This document shows, piece by piece, positions 25,423 through 34,158 of a stretch of DNA of 35,578 nucleotides (position 1 is its first letter; every line of letters starts with the position of its first letter). Where the stretch lies: contig CAYLMH010000012.1 of the NCBI GenBank assembly GCA_964385055.1, positions 1-35,578 on the forward strand. The letters are read 5' to 3'. A program made the translations under genes and the position numbers. This DNA comes from JACRPI01 sp964385055. GTDB lineage: Archaea > Nanobdellota > Nanobdellia > Woesearchaeales > DSVV01. The notes below the pieces were generated by a model, which made no database searches, was not told where the DNA came from, and worked only from the letters and a program-made list of their open reading frames with translations.

Positions 25423-26562
25423 ATGACCACAGAAGTTGAGAACAAGCACGCAGATGCGCATCATGGCGTTCTCGCGAAAGGATGCGAATTGTGCATTACA
25501 GGAGAAAAATCCGTTTTCTTTGTCACAGGAGTCTGTCCTCGTCATTGCTTTTATTGTCCTATTTCTGAGCAAAAGTGGCAGAAAGATGAAGTCTACATCA
25601 ACGAATGGAAAACAGACGATTTCAATAATATTATCAAAGAGATCCAGCTGTGCAAAAGCAAAGGAGTAGGAATAACGGGCGGAGATCCGCTCGCGCGTGT
25701 TGACCGCACAGTGCAGTTCATAAAAATGCTCAAAGAGCGTTTTGGAAAAGAGTTTCATATTCATTTATACACCTCACTCAACCTCTTCACAGAAGAAAAT
25801 CTCCAGAAATTATATGACGTGGGGCTTGATGAAATTCGCTGCCATCCTGATGTTGACGATAAAAAATATTGGGAGCGAATCAAAAATGGCACAAAATTCC
25901 CCTGGCATTTTGGAATGGAAATTCCCGCGATTCCAGGAAAAGAAAAAGAAACAATCGAGCTCATCAATTTCGCGAAGCAGTATGTCCAGTTCATTAATTT
26001 GAATGAGTTAGAGTATTCAGATACTAATGCAGCGCAGTTTGACAAGGGAAAATATCTGACAAAAAACACACTTTCGTATGGAATAAAAGGATCAGAAGAT
26101 GTTGCAAAAGCGCTTCTCAAAGAATTCAAAGAAGATAAAGTAAGAATCCATTATTGCAGTTCTGCGTTCAAAGATAATATTCAGATGCGCAGAAGAATCA
26201 AAAAACGAGCAGAAAGTATTATGACCGTAAAAGAAGAAATGACAGAAGACGGCACAATAATGAAGGGCATTGTCTATTTGAAAGAATTTGTCCCAGGAGT
26301 AGGATACAAGAAAAAACTTGAAGCAGTGGAGAATAAAGAGGAACTCCTCCAAAAACTCAATGCAGCACGACAGAACTTACTTCAAAAAAAGATAATGACA
26401 GACATTGATATTGATGATAAAAAATATCGGCTTCTCTGTCCAATTCGGGAAATAAAAAGAAAAATGTGTGCGAAAGCAGTGAAAGAAGCAGGCTATGTGC
26501 CAGCAGTGGTGGAAGAGTATCCAACGCAGGATGCGTTTGAAGTAGAAGTTGATTTCTTGTAA
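25423..26562 (+). CDS. Radical SAM protein with extra N-terminal cysteine pair
   Basis: Protein of 379 residues. The cluster motif CPRHCFYC (C38, C42, C45) binds the SAM-linked 4Fe-4S cluster. GVGITGGDPL is the downstream GGE-like SAM-binding motif, and HLYTSLN and DEIRCHPD mark later barrel strands. An additional pair of cysteines lies just upstream (GCELC, C21 and C24), seen in an archaeal radical SAM group with a GC.LC..G.K..F.TG.CP layout; it may bind a second metal or close the active site. Residues ~310-379 form a separate C-terminal domain (LLCPIREIKRKMCAKAVKEA). The substrate is unknown. A promoter lies just past the palindrome shared with rnhB. The stop is 3 nt from the convergent gene's stop. 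Confidence 0.82.
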   Translation: MTTEVENKHADAHHGVLAKGCELCITGEKSVFFVTGVCPRHCFYCPISEQKWQKDEVYINEWKTDDFNNIIKEIQLCKSKGVGITGGDPLARVDRTVQFIKMLKERFGKEFHIHLYTSLNLFTEENLQKLYDVGLDEIRCHPDVDDKKYWERIKNGTKFPWHFGMEIPAIPGKEKETIELINFAKQYVQFINLNELEYSDTNAAQFDKGKYLTKNTLSYGIKGSEDVAKALLKEFKEDKVRIHYCSSAFKDNIQMRRRIKKRAESIMTVKEEMTEDGTIMKGIVYLKEFVPGVGYKKKLEAVENKEELLQKLNAARQNLLQKKIMTDIDIDDKKYRLLCPIREIKRKMCAKAVKEAGYVPAVVEEYPTQDAFEVEVDFL

Positions 26563-26565
26563 GAA

Positions 26566-28569
26566 TTATTTAAAAGGAATAACAGAATTCCCTCCATCTT
26601 GAAGCTGTTTATACCTCTCGAAGTGATGTTTCGCTTTTTCAGAGTTTTGTAGGACTTGATTATTGGTGTAGACAACATACAATGCATAATGTGCATCGCG
26701 TTGTAATGATCTGTCTTTTTGTTCCTCTCCGATATGGAGGGCAGTTTCATATGCATCTCGCGCAGAGGTGAGATCAATAAAAGTCCATTGAGGATACCCA
26801 TTCTTTTCAACAAGAATGTGACCTAACCCAAGATATGCAAATCCAGAGTTTGGATTTCTTACAAGAGCTTCTTCTCTCATGACTTTCTCTGCATGAGTAT
26901 AATCTTTTATAATAAGAAGCTCTTTGGCAAGAGAAATAAAAAAATAAGAGTTGATATCCGGACATTTCTCTGCTTGTTGTTTCGCATCAAGGAAATACTG
27001 ACGAGCATGTCCTGTATCTCTTGCTTTTCTGTAGATGCGACCGATATGATACAAACTCTCTGCAACACTCTCTTCTTGTCGTTCATGAGGAAGTAAGATC
27101 CCTTGTTCTGTAAGCTCTTTTGCAGCAAATGCAGAGGAAAGTGCTTCTTCGTAAAAACCATCTTCTTCCATAATATCTGCAATAGAACGATATGCTCCGC
27201 GGATATCTGTTGCGACTGCACTTTTATCTTGTGTCAGCTCTGTAAGAAACGTCAGTTCAATATCTTTATAACTGAAAAGCCATGCACTAAGGTTTCCTAA
27301 GAAAAGTCCTCCCTCTGGGGTTTTTGTCGTTCTGTACTCAAGAATACCTTGAAGAGCAGTATTATGGTTTAAGAGAGGGTTATATTCTTTATGACTTGGG
27401 TCAACACAAAGTTCTCCTTCCTTAAAATAAGAAGGGTTCGAAGCTACTTGTTCCATAATGTCTTGGAATTGTTCATACTGTTTATAAGAAATTTGTCTTC
27501 TATTATAAGCAATGTCCACAAGAAATTGTGCTCGTGAAAAATCAGTAAGAGCAAGCCAGACTTCTGCTCGTTCTAAATAATTAATCTCATCAGAATCTAC
27601 TATTTCTAAATCATAACCCATCGAAGGAAAGAGGAACTGGTCGAAAACTTGTGTATCCTCATTACTTTTATTCCTCTCATTACTCTTTCTTATCTCTTCT
27701 CTTTGTGTGACAATCGCCACAAGAGAACGAGTCATCTCATCAGAAACTTGTTGTTCTGTAGGTTTTCGATGATAGCGTGCAGTAAGATTTTCCATAATTG
27801 CAGGAGTGAGGAGCTCTGCTGTTTGTGATGCATCAATACCCATTCCATACAAATATCCTCCGACAAAGAGTTCTTTTGTTAAAACACGACCAAGCTTATA
27901 TCGCGGATCTTGGTAATTTTCAGGATTTGTATTCTCAAAATAGTGGATAATTTGTCCTTTGGTATTTGCGTAGCCGACAATGACATGGCCGTCTTCTTTG
28001 TCTCCGAAATAAATAAAACGAAGTGGTTTTGCGTCAAGGTATCCTAACGTGTCCAAATCCAGTACTGTTGCTGCAAAAAGTTGTGTTGAAGAGTTACAGT
28101 TATAACAGCCTGTTTCCAATGTCGTGCCAATATCAAAACAAGCTTCATCATATTCTAAAAGAGTATCTCGTTGAATTATTTGAAACACAGTTTCCCATTT
28201 CTGCAGATTTGATAACTGCGGAAAGTCAGCTCTTGTATCAAGTTCGTAGGCAATGGCATCAAGTGTTTGTTCATAACTCGTTTGCAGTTCTCTCTGCCAT
28301 TTTTCTGCGTCAGCTCTTGCAATTACATGAAGATCAAGAAGCGATGTTGTTTGCGCTTCAACAAAAAAAGATCCTGCGCAGGAAGGTCCAGCAATCATGT
28401 CATCAAGTGTACCATCCTTAAGATCATGAACAAGCGAACCCGTGAAAGAAGAAACTGCTTTATTTTGCTGATGTGCTTCCCAGAAATATGCTCCTTGATG
28501 AATACCTAGAGCTATGCCTAACGTAGCGAGTGCTCCTTTCAGGACAGCTTTTCGTGTTGGAGGTATCAT
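26566..28569 (-). CDS. Exported transglutaminase-like/TPR protein
   Basis: Protein of 667 residues from ATG 28569, chosen by the TATA box centred 26 nt upstream over an in-frame GTG at 28590. The N-terminus (MIPPTRKAVLKGALATLGIALGI) is a signal peptide or anchor, so the rest should lie outside the membrane. Residues ~140-220 look like a transglutaminase/papain-fold core: TGCYNCNSSTQLFAATVLD (candidate nucleophile C155 or C158), DGHVIVGYAN (H195) and HYFENTNPE (N213 or N215). Residues ~380-650 contain TPR-like helices (SLYHIGRIYRKARD, GFAYLGLGHILVEK). It is not a copy of the TPR module of the left-hand locus. A peptidase or crosslinking role on surface proteins is possible; catalysis is inferred from residue order only. 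Confidence 0.65.
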   Translation of the reverse strand: MIPPTRKAVLKGALATLGIALGIHQGAYFWEAHQQNKAVSSFTGSLVHDLKDGTLDDMIAGPSCAGSFFVEAQTTSLLDLHVIARADAEKWQRELQTSYEQTLDAIAYELDTRADFPQLSNLQKWETVFQIIQRDTLLEYDEACFDIGTTLETGCYNCNSSTQLFAATVLDLDTLGYLDAKPLRFIYFGDKEDGHVIVGYANTKGQIIHYFENTNPENYQDPRYKLGRVLTKELFVGGYLYGMGIDASQTAELLTPAIMENLTARYHRKPTEQQVSDEMTRSLVAIVTQREEIRKSNERNKSNEDTQVFDQFLFPSMGYDLEIVDSDEINYLERAEVWLALTDFSRAQFLVDIAYNRRQISYKQYEQFQDIMEQVASNPSYFKEGELCVDPSHKEYNPLLNHNTALQGILEYRTTKTPEGGLFLGNLSAWLFSYKDIELTFLTELTQDKSAVATDIRGAYRSIADIMEEDGFYEEALSSAFAAKELTEQGILLPHERQEESVAESLYHIGRIYRKARDTGHARQYFLDAKQQAEKCPDINSYFFISLAKELLIIKDYTHAEKVMREEALVRNPNSGFAYLGLGHILVEKNGYPQWTFIDLTSARDAYETALHIGEEQKDRSLQRDAHYALYVVYTNNQVLQNSEKAKHHFERYKQLQDGGNSVIPFK

Positions 28570-28590
28570 GCTCTCACAAAAAAGCGTCAC

Positions 28591-28598
28591 CTTATAAA
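28591..28598 (-). promoter_or_regulatory. TATA box of the transglutaminase-like/TPR gene
   Basis: TTTATAAG on the minus strand, centred about 26 nt before the ATG at 28569; supports that start over the upstream GTG. Confidence 0.6.
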
Positions 28599-28702
28599 TA
28601 TTTCCTTAATTTACTACTCAAAAGTAGCTTAAGTTTATTGGATCTTTTAGAGGTACAGATAGAAAAGAAGCAGAAAAAGGAAAAACAGGACAGCTCACAA
28701 AC

Positions 28703-28710
28703 TATATAAA
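28703..28710 (+). promoter_or_regulatory. TATA box of the giant surface protein gene
   Basis: TATATAAA centred 27 nt before the ATG at 28734; leaderless spacing. In the same divergent region a small inverted repeat CTACT-CAAA-AGTAG lies at 28614-28627. Confidence 0.65.
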
Positions 28711-28733
28711 CCGACAAAGCACAAAAAACACTG

Positions 28734-31700
28734 ATGAATCAAAAAAGAGGGCAGGTGACTGTATTTATAATTCTAGGTCTCATCCTCCTCTTAAGCGCGG
28801 GTATTTTTCTCTACTACGCAAGCGAAAGTGCGGAAGAAATTCAGGAAATTCCTGAAACAATTGACGCAGCGTCATTAACAGACTATACAGAATCCTGTCT
28901 TGAAGCAGTTGCAGAAGAAGTCATCACAAAAGTCGCGCTCCAAGGGGGCATGTACAAACCAGTCTACTACAAAGTTTACGAAAACACCTCTGTAGAATAT
29001 TGGTGTTATGGAGAAGGAACACAGCAATGTGTCAATGCGGTCATCAGTACAGAGACAATCGAAGATCAAATTCTCTATGGAATCAGGGAAGAAATAGACA
29101 ATTGCCTGAGTTTCCAGACATTTGAAGGACAAGGCTACAAAATCACAAAAGGTGTTTTTGAAGGAACAGCGACAATAACAGATGATGCAGTAGAATTGCA
29201 AATCACGTATCCGCTCAAAGTCGCAAAAGATGGCGAAACAACAACAGTGGAAAATTTCCAAGCAAGAAGTGCAGTGCCATTAGGAGAGCTCCAAAACATT
29301 GCAAGATATATTATCAACAAAGAGAGTACAGAAGGTTCTTTTGATACAACCAATTACATGATCAATCACACGCAAATACAAATCACGAGAGCAAAACCAT
29401 ATCCTTCGACAATATACGCAATGCAAAAACAAGGATCATCATTCATGTTGCAAATAGCAGTACAAGGAATCGACACAGTAGAAACTCCAGGAGAAATTCG
29501 TTTTGGTGCAGAAGAACCAATCTATGGCTGTTGTTATGTGGGTCTCGCGCAAAGTTGCTACGCAAACACACCGAGTACGATCTGTGAAGAAAAAAATGGC
29601 ATCTATGAAACAGCACCATGCAGTTGCAACGATGCTGTAGCAGAACAACAAAATGAAGAAACGTTGTGTAATGGGGGAGAATGTCGAAATTGCGGAACAT
29701 ACAGGCATGGAGAAAGTTGGTGTGGGTATGACGCAGAAACAGGGCAGGGAAAAGATGTCGTGGGAAGTAGGCATATCCTTTACTCATGCATAAACGGCGA
29801 AACAATAACTGATCCGTGCAGAGATTATCGAGAAGAAATTTGCGTAGAAGGGCAAGCGCTCATCAATGGACGAGCAGGAACAACAGCAGTCTGCAGGCCA
29901 AATCGTTGGCAGGATTGCAGCCAGTGTACAAGTGCATCTTGTTGTGAAAACACAGAAGAAAGAGATTGTTATTGGAATGAAGAGCTTCAACCTCTCACAG
30001 AAGATGAAGAAAGCACAGAAGCAACAGCGCAAACACAATGTACGCCGTATGTCCCTCCGGGATTTAAGTTTTGGAATTATAATGGTATAGAAGTGTGCAG
30101 CAGAGCAAATGCGGAAAAAACATGTTCTGGTTTATTCTGCGAACAAGAATGGATTGACGCAGCAGCAATATCGTGCGACAGCCAAGGCGATTGCGGAAAT
30201 AGTCAAAACATTATGTTTGACACCACAAAAGCAGGATTCTTTGAATCAAATTTCAAGTATAATCCAAGTGAGAATATATACGAAGTGCAAGAAGACGCAG
30301 AACCAATCACTCTATTGCCGAGAAATGTCCGAGTCCAAAATAATCTTCTTGGTTCTCCAGTGGAAGAAACTGCGGATATTTTTGTGGAGATGATCAGCAC
30401 AGCATATCAGTTTGTGAATCAATGGGTAGGAGTCACTGTTCCAAATTATTTGAATCCCTTTACAAAAAAACCAAAAATAGAAGTCACAGAAATGACATTC
30501 TGCAGTGTCTGGCAAGCGCCAAAGACAGGAGAAAGCTGTCCAGCATGTGAAGACGGAAACACGCCATGCACAGAATACAAATGTAAAAGCTTGGGAAAAA
30601 AATGCGTTTATGAAGAAGAAAATGGCTTTCCTATTTGCCGACCTCGATCAGGAAAAGAAGAAAAGAATATCACCATCACCTTTGACAGCACGCAATTAAG
30701 CGCAGGATATACGGCAGAACCAAAAACACTCCAAATAGAAGCAATGCAATATCATGGCTATACAATAACCCCTGCGATTCCTTCGTACACGTTGTTCTCT
30801 GTTGGAATTCAGACAAATGAGGAAACAATTTGTCATTTAGATTATCTTCCACGGACAGAAGTATTTGATGCTCCTGTATTTGTGATGGGCACTCCAGAAT
30901 ATGCAACAACGCACACATTAACGATGAGAACTCCTCCACAAATGGAAATCCCTGAAAAAGTAAAAGATGGATTAAATCTCACCACCGCAGAGCAGATGAT
31001 TACTGCGCTTGAAGCGCCTGACGATCTTTTAGAAAACTATGAAGAGAAATTCCCTGCAGTTTTTGATGTGTACAATACTGCGACAGGAGATGATCTTGCG
31101 GATGTTCTTGATCCATACGTTGATGAAATCCATGATATGATTGCAAGCGTGGGTGCTTCTTATCCAACATACAAAAATCTGTCCATCACCGTCATGGACA
31201 AATTTGACAGTGGTGGCTATTATTTGTTCATCAGTTGCGAGGACAGGTATGGTAACACAGAAACAGAAGAACTTTTCATCGAGCTTAATATAGCGAATGC
31301 AACAGAAGACACCGCTGCGCCAGTGATTGTTGCAGTATCGCCAGAAGATGATTCATTCATAGGAAACGAGCAGGGAATAACACCAATCTACGTCTACACA
31401 GATGAACCAGCAGAATGTAAGTATGATTATAGCGATAAAAGCTATGATGCAATGGAATACGCGCTAAGCTGCAAAAACAAACCATACGACTTTGTCGGCA
31501 TTGCAGGAGGAAGTTATGAGTGTACAACAACACTCGCGACAATAACAGACACCACAATATATCTCCGTTGTGCGGATAATCCAGAGAACAAAAAGACGTA
31601 TCTCATGGGTATTCAATCTGCAAACACATCAGGGCTGGGAAGTCAGATATATTCAGAAGTGATTCTTGATGAGACAGAAAATCCCTCAGAAGAATATCGT

Positions 31701-32393
31701 GGCTACATTAATGTGACAGATGTTCCAGAAGAAGAGAAGAGTACGATCTTTGTAAGTTCTTCTTTACTTTCAGAAACGAAAACAACAATATTCAATGTCT
31801 CCCAAAAAACAGCAGCAATACATTTCTTCTCAGATAAAGAAGGAAATTGCGTGATGAAAAATGAAACAACAGAAACAGCGATGACCTGTGAAAAAACAGA
31901 AGAAGCGAGCAGAAATCTTGGAGAGTATGAATGCAGAGCAGCAGTGACAGTGCCGCAAAAGATAATAGCAGAAACAAATGAAACAGATGAAACAAATGAA
32001 ACAGCAGAAATAACAGAGACAATCGAAACAATACAATATTACGAGATTATCTGTTACGATGAAGAAAGCGAACAGCATGTTGCGACAACATCAACGACGT
32101 ATTCATTAAAAAAATCAAGTGGTCTTGAAATTATGACGGTGAGTCCGAAAGACAATGAAGAAGTAGAGCAGGACACTGCGCTTACAGTCACAACCACAGA
32201 AAGTGATAGTATATCCTGTGGATATGCTGCGTATGGTTCTTTGGAATATCTCGAGATGACACAAGTGACAGAGAGTGCGTTTAGAGCAAATCTGAAAGGA
32301 TTAGAGCAGGGCTATAATGCGTTTACTGTTCTGTGTGAAGATGAGTATGGAAATAATGCAGAAAGAACAGTTTCGTTTTATGTGACCAAGTGA
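28734..32393 (+). CDS. Giant Cys-rich surface protein with pilin-like leader
   Basis: Protein of 1219 residues. It opens with MNQKRGQVTVFIILGLILLL: a short basic segment, KRG then Q, and a long hydrophobic helix, as in archaeal class III (type IV pilin-like) leaders; E/Q-rich sequence follows. The frame is otherwise without membrane helices, so the protein should be external. Residues ~264-480 are very rich in Cys (CCYVGLAQSCY, CSCND, CRNCG, CSQCTSASCC), with more near 590-650, suggesting many disulfides. Ig-like units are visible near ~861 (APVIVAVSPEDDSFIG, then AECKYDY) and ~1132-1219 (MTVSPKDNEEVE, ending EDEYGNNAERTVSFYV), and an EDRYGNTE strand near 835 suggests a third. A Thr/Glu/Asn repeat lies near 1080. 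It is probably a cell-surface or appendage-associated adhesin-like protein; the exact role is unknown. Confidence 0.75.
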   Translation: MNQKRGQVTVFIILGLILLLSAGIFLYYASESAEEIQEIPETIDAASLTDYTESCLEAVAEEVITKVALQGGMYKPVYYKVYENTSVEYWCYGEGTQQCVNAVISTETIEDQILYGIREEIDNCLSFQTFEGQGYKITKGVFEGTATITDDAVELQITYPLKVAKDGETTTVENFQARSAVPLGELQNIARYIINKESTEGSFDTTNYMINHTQIQITRAKPYPSTIYAMQKQGSSFMLQIAVQGIDTVETPGEIRFGAEEPIYGCCYVGLAQSCYANTPSTICEEKNGIYETAPCSCNDAVAEQQNEETLCNGGECRNCGTYRHGESWCGYDAETGQGKDVVGSRHILYSCINGETITDPCRDYREEICVEGQALINGRAGTTAVCRPNRWQDCSQCTSASCCENTEERDCYWNEELQPLTEDEESTEATAQTQCTPYVPPGFKFWNYNGIEVCSRANAEKTCSGLFCEQEWIDAAAISCDSQGDCGNSQNIMFDTTKAGFFESNFKYNPSENIYEVQEDAEPITLLPRNVRVQNNLLGSPVEETADIFVEMISTAYQFVNQWVGVTVPNYLNPFTKKPKIEVTEMTFCSVWQAPKTGESCPACEDGNTPCTEYKCKSLGKKCVYEEENGFPICRPRSGKEEKNITITFDSTQLSAGYTAEPKTLQIEAMQYHGYTITPAIPSYTLFSVGIQTNEETICHLDYLPRTEVFDAPVFVMGTPEYATTHTLTMRTPPQMEIPEKVKDGLNLTTAEQMITALEAPDDLLENYEEKFPAVFDVYNTATGDDLADVLDPYVDEIHDMIASVGASYPTYKNLSITVMDKFDSGGYYLFISCEDRYGNTETEELFIELNIANATEDTAAPVIVAVSPEDDSFIGNEQGITPIYVYTDEPAECKYDYSDKSYDAMEYALSCKNKPYDFVGIAGGSYECTTTLATITDTTIYLRCADNPENKKTYLMGIQSANTSGLGSQIYSEVILDETENPSEEYRGYINVTDVPEEEKSTIFVSSSLLSETKTTIFNVSQKTAAIHFFSDKEGNCVMKNETTETAMTCEKTEEASRNLGEYECRAAVTVPQKIIAETNETDETNETAEITETIETIQYYEIICYDEESEQHVATTSTTYSLKKSSGLEIMTVSPKDNEEVEQDTALTVTTTESDSISCGYAAYGSLEYLEMTQVTESAFRANLKGLEQGYNAFTVLCEDEYGNNAERTVSFYVTK
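31971..32003 (+). repeat. 9-nt tandem repeat inside the surface protein gene
   Basis: About 3.7 copies of GAAACAAAT (second copy GAAACAGAT), coding for an E-T-N/D tripeptide repeat. The unit length keeps frame, so slippage would change linker length without a frameshift. The N-E-T and N-x-T triplets are potential N-glycosylation sequons for the AglB encoded in this window. Confidence 0.6.
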
Positions 32394-32397
32394 AAAA

Positions 32398-32405
32398 TTT
32401 AAAAA
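32398..32405 (+). promoter_or_regulatory. TATA-like box of the epimerase gene
   Basis: TTTAAAAA centred 27 nt before the ATG at 32428, the basis for preferring that start over the ATG at 32413. Confidence 0.5.
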
Positions 32406-32427
32406 GAGCATAATGCTTCTTGTTCGT

Positions 32428-33417
32428 ATGTCAAGCACATTCTTTACAGAAAAAAATATCCTTGTGACAGGAGGCAGTGGGTTTGTAGGAAGTCATTTTG
32501 TTGAAAAACTCGTTGCCGCAGGTGCGCACGTTACTGTGCCTTACAGAAATAAAAAAAAAGCAGAAAAGAACCTGAAACAAGTTCTAGAAAAAGTCATCCT
32601 CTTGGAAGGAGATATAAAAGACTCTGATTTCTGTGATAAGATTACACAAAACAAGGAGATAGTCTTTCATCTCGCAGCAGACGTGGGAGGCATACAATAT
32701 AATGTTGCGCACCCAGGAACGATATTCAAGGAAAACCTGAACGCGTTCATGAATATTTTAGACGCAGCAAGAAAAAATAATGTAGAAAGATTCTTGACAG
32801 TGAGTTCAGCGTGTGTTTATTCTAAAAAGTGTACAATCCCAACGCCAGAAGCAGAAGGATTTAAAGATGTTCCAGAGCAAACAAATGAAGGGTATGGTTG
32901 GGCAAAGCGCATGGAAGAATTTTTGAGCAGAGCATACGCGAAAGAGTTTGGGATGAAAATTGCAATAGTGCGACCATCAAATATGTATGGGCCGCGCGAT
33001 AATTTTGAATCAGAAAAAGCGCATGTCATTCCAAACCTTTTAACAAAAATAATGAGTGGGGACGGTACATTGACTGTCTTTGGAACAGGAAGACCAACCA
33101 GGGCATTCTTGTATGTTGAAGATTTCTGTGAAGGCGCAATGGCAGCAGTAGAGCACGCATGTGATGGTGATCCAATAAATATTGGGAGTGATGAAGAAAT
33201 CTCTATTAAAGCGCTTGTGGAACTTCTTTGTAAACACACAGGAAAACAACCAACGATTCAGTTTGATACAACAAGGCCAGATGGTCATATGCGTCGTGCA
33301 AGCGATATCACAAAAGCAAAAGCAAAATTACTGTTTAAACCAAAAGTTTCTATAGAAGAAGGAATAAAAAGAACAATTGCATGGTACAAAGAGGAAATGG
33401 ACAATGACAATTTCTAA
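32428..33417 (+). CDS. NAD-dependent sugar-nucleotide epimerase/dehydratase (SDR)
   Basis: Protein of 329 residues, an extended short-chain dehydrogenase. Dinucleotide-binding motif VTGGSGFVGSHF (13-24), strand 3 acid GDIKD (61-65), HLAADVGG, and the catalytic set S126/S127, Y156 and K160 (GYGWAKR). RPSNMYGPRDNF is the substrate-side motif. GGIQYN and the MYGPRDNF stretch resemble GDP-L-fucose synthase and related epimerase-reductases, but the exact sugar cannot be fixed. It is the first of three genes (epimerase, GT2, DegT-fold) that look like a sugar-nucleotide synthesis and transfer group. The start at 32428 follows from the TATA box position. Its end overlaps the GT2 gene by 14 nt. Confidence 0.85.
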   Translation: MSSTFFTEKNILVTGGSGFVGSHFVEKLVAAGAHVTVPYRNKKKAEKNLKQVLEKVILLEGDIKDSDFCDKITQNKEIVFHLAADVGGIQYNVAHPGTIFKENLNAFMNILDAARKNNVERFLTVSSACVYSKKCTIPTPEAEGFKDVPEQTNEGYGWAKRMEEFLSRAYAKEFGMKIAIVRPSNMYGPRDNFESEKAHVIPNLLTKIMSGDGTLTVFGTGRPTRAFLYVEDFCEGAMAAVEHACDGDPINIGSDEEISIKALVELLCKHTGKQPTIQFDTTRPDGHMRRASDITKAKAKLLFKPKVSIEEGIKRTIAWYKEEMDNDNF

Positions 33418-34111
33418 AGAACCTAAACTAAAGGCAAGTCTAGTCATTTTGACGAAAAATGAGAGTAATGGAGTCAATGCGCTTTTTGATAAAATACCTG
33501 TCCAAAATTTCGAAGATGTTTTCGCGATAGATGGACAATCAAAAGATGGAACAAAAGAATTTATGGAAAAGAACGAGCTCAAAGTCTACACACAGGAAAA
33601 ATTGGGTCGTGCAGAAGCGTTTCGCATGGCAATAGGGCTTGCGAAACACGAACACATTGTATTCTTTAGCCCCGATGGAAATGAAGATCCAAAAGATATT
33701 ATTCCGTTGGTTTCATTGTTAGGAGAAGACTGTGACATGGCAGTAGGTTCAAGGTTCATGAACGGCGGAAGAAGTGACGATGATGATGTTCCGCTTCCCA
33801 TCAGAGGATTTGGGAATAAAGGATTTACTTTGATTGCTAATTTGCTGTGGCGGGGAAAACTTACCGATTCCATTAATGGATTTCGTGCAATAAAAAAATC
33901 AATATATAAGGATCTCAAGCCAGATTCAGAAGGGTTTGGTATTGAATATCAGCTTTCTATTCGTGCATTAAAGAGAGGATATAAAATAAAGGAAATCCCG
34001 ACATATGAAGGAGATAGGATTGGTGGGCAGAGTACTGCAAGAACAATTCCAACAGGGCTATATTTTGTAAAGCTTCTGTTGCGGGAAATGTGGATACGGA
34101 ATAAATTCTAA
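33404..34111 (+). CDS. GT2 glycosyltransferase, DPM1-like variant
   Basis: Protein of 235 residues with a GT-A family 2 layout: LVILTKNES (nucleotide-binding strand), AIDGQSKDGT, KLGRAEAFRMAI, FFSPDGNEDP at the metal-binding site, VGSRF, and DSINGFRAIKK as in DPM1-type enzymes. The usual DxD reads SPD, with the first Asp replaced by Ser. This is an intact frame with otherwise full motifs, so it is more likely a subfamily trait than decay. The ATG at 33404 has GAGG 9 nt upstream; the frame extends upstream to an ATG at 33377 inside the epimerase gene. No membrane anchor is present. Probable role: transfer of the sugar made by the flanking enzymes to a lipid carrier. Confidence 0.8.
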   Translation: MTISKEPKLKASLVILTKNESNGVNALFDKIPVQNFEDVFAIDGQSKDGTKEFMEKNELKVYTQEKLGRAEAFRMAIGLAKHEHIVFFSPDGNEDPKDIIPLVSLLGEDCDMAVGSRFMNGGRSDDDDVPLPIRGFGNKGFTLIANLLWRGKLTDSINGFRAIKKSIYKDLKPDSEGFGIEYQLSIRALKRGYKIKEIPTYEGDRIGGQSTARTIPTGLYFVKLLLREMWIRNKF

Positions 34112-34128
34112 GGGGGAGTCTAACAAAC

Positions 34129-34136
34129 TTTATAAA
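34129..34136 (+). promoter_or_regulatory. TATA box of the DegT-fold gene
   Basis: TTTATAAA centred 27 nt before the ATG at 34159; leaderless spacing. Confidence 0.7.
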
Positions 34137-34158
34137 ACAAAGAGCAACCACTTCATAC

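Noticed and set aside
31971..32003. Tandem repeat considered as a mobile or CRISPR repeat
   Set aside because: It is a 9-nt in-frame coding repeat within one gene with no spacers.
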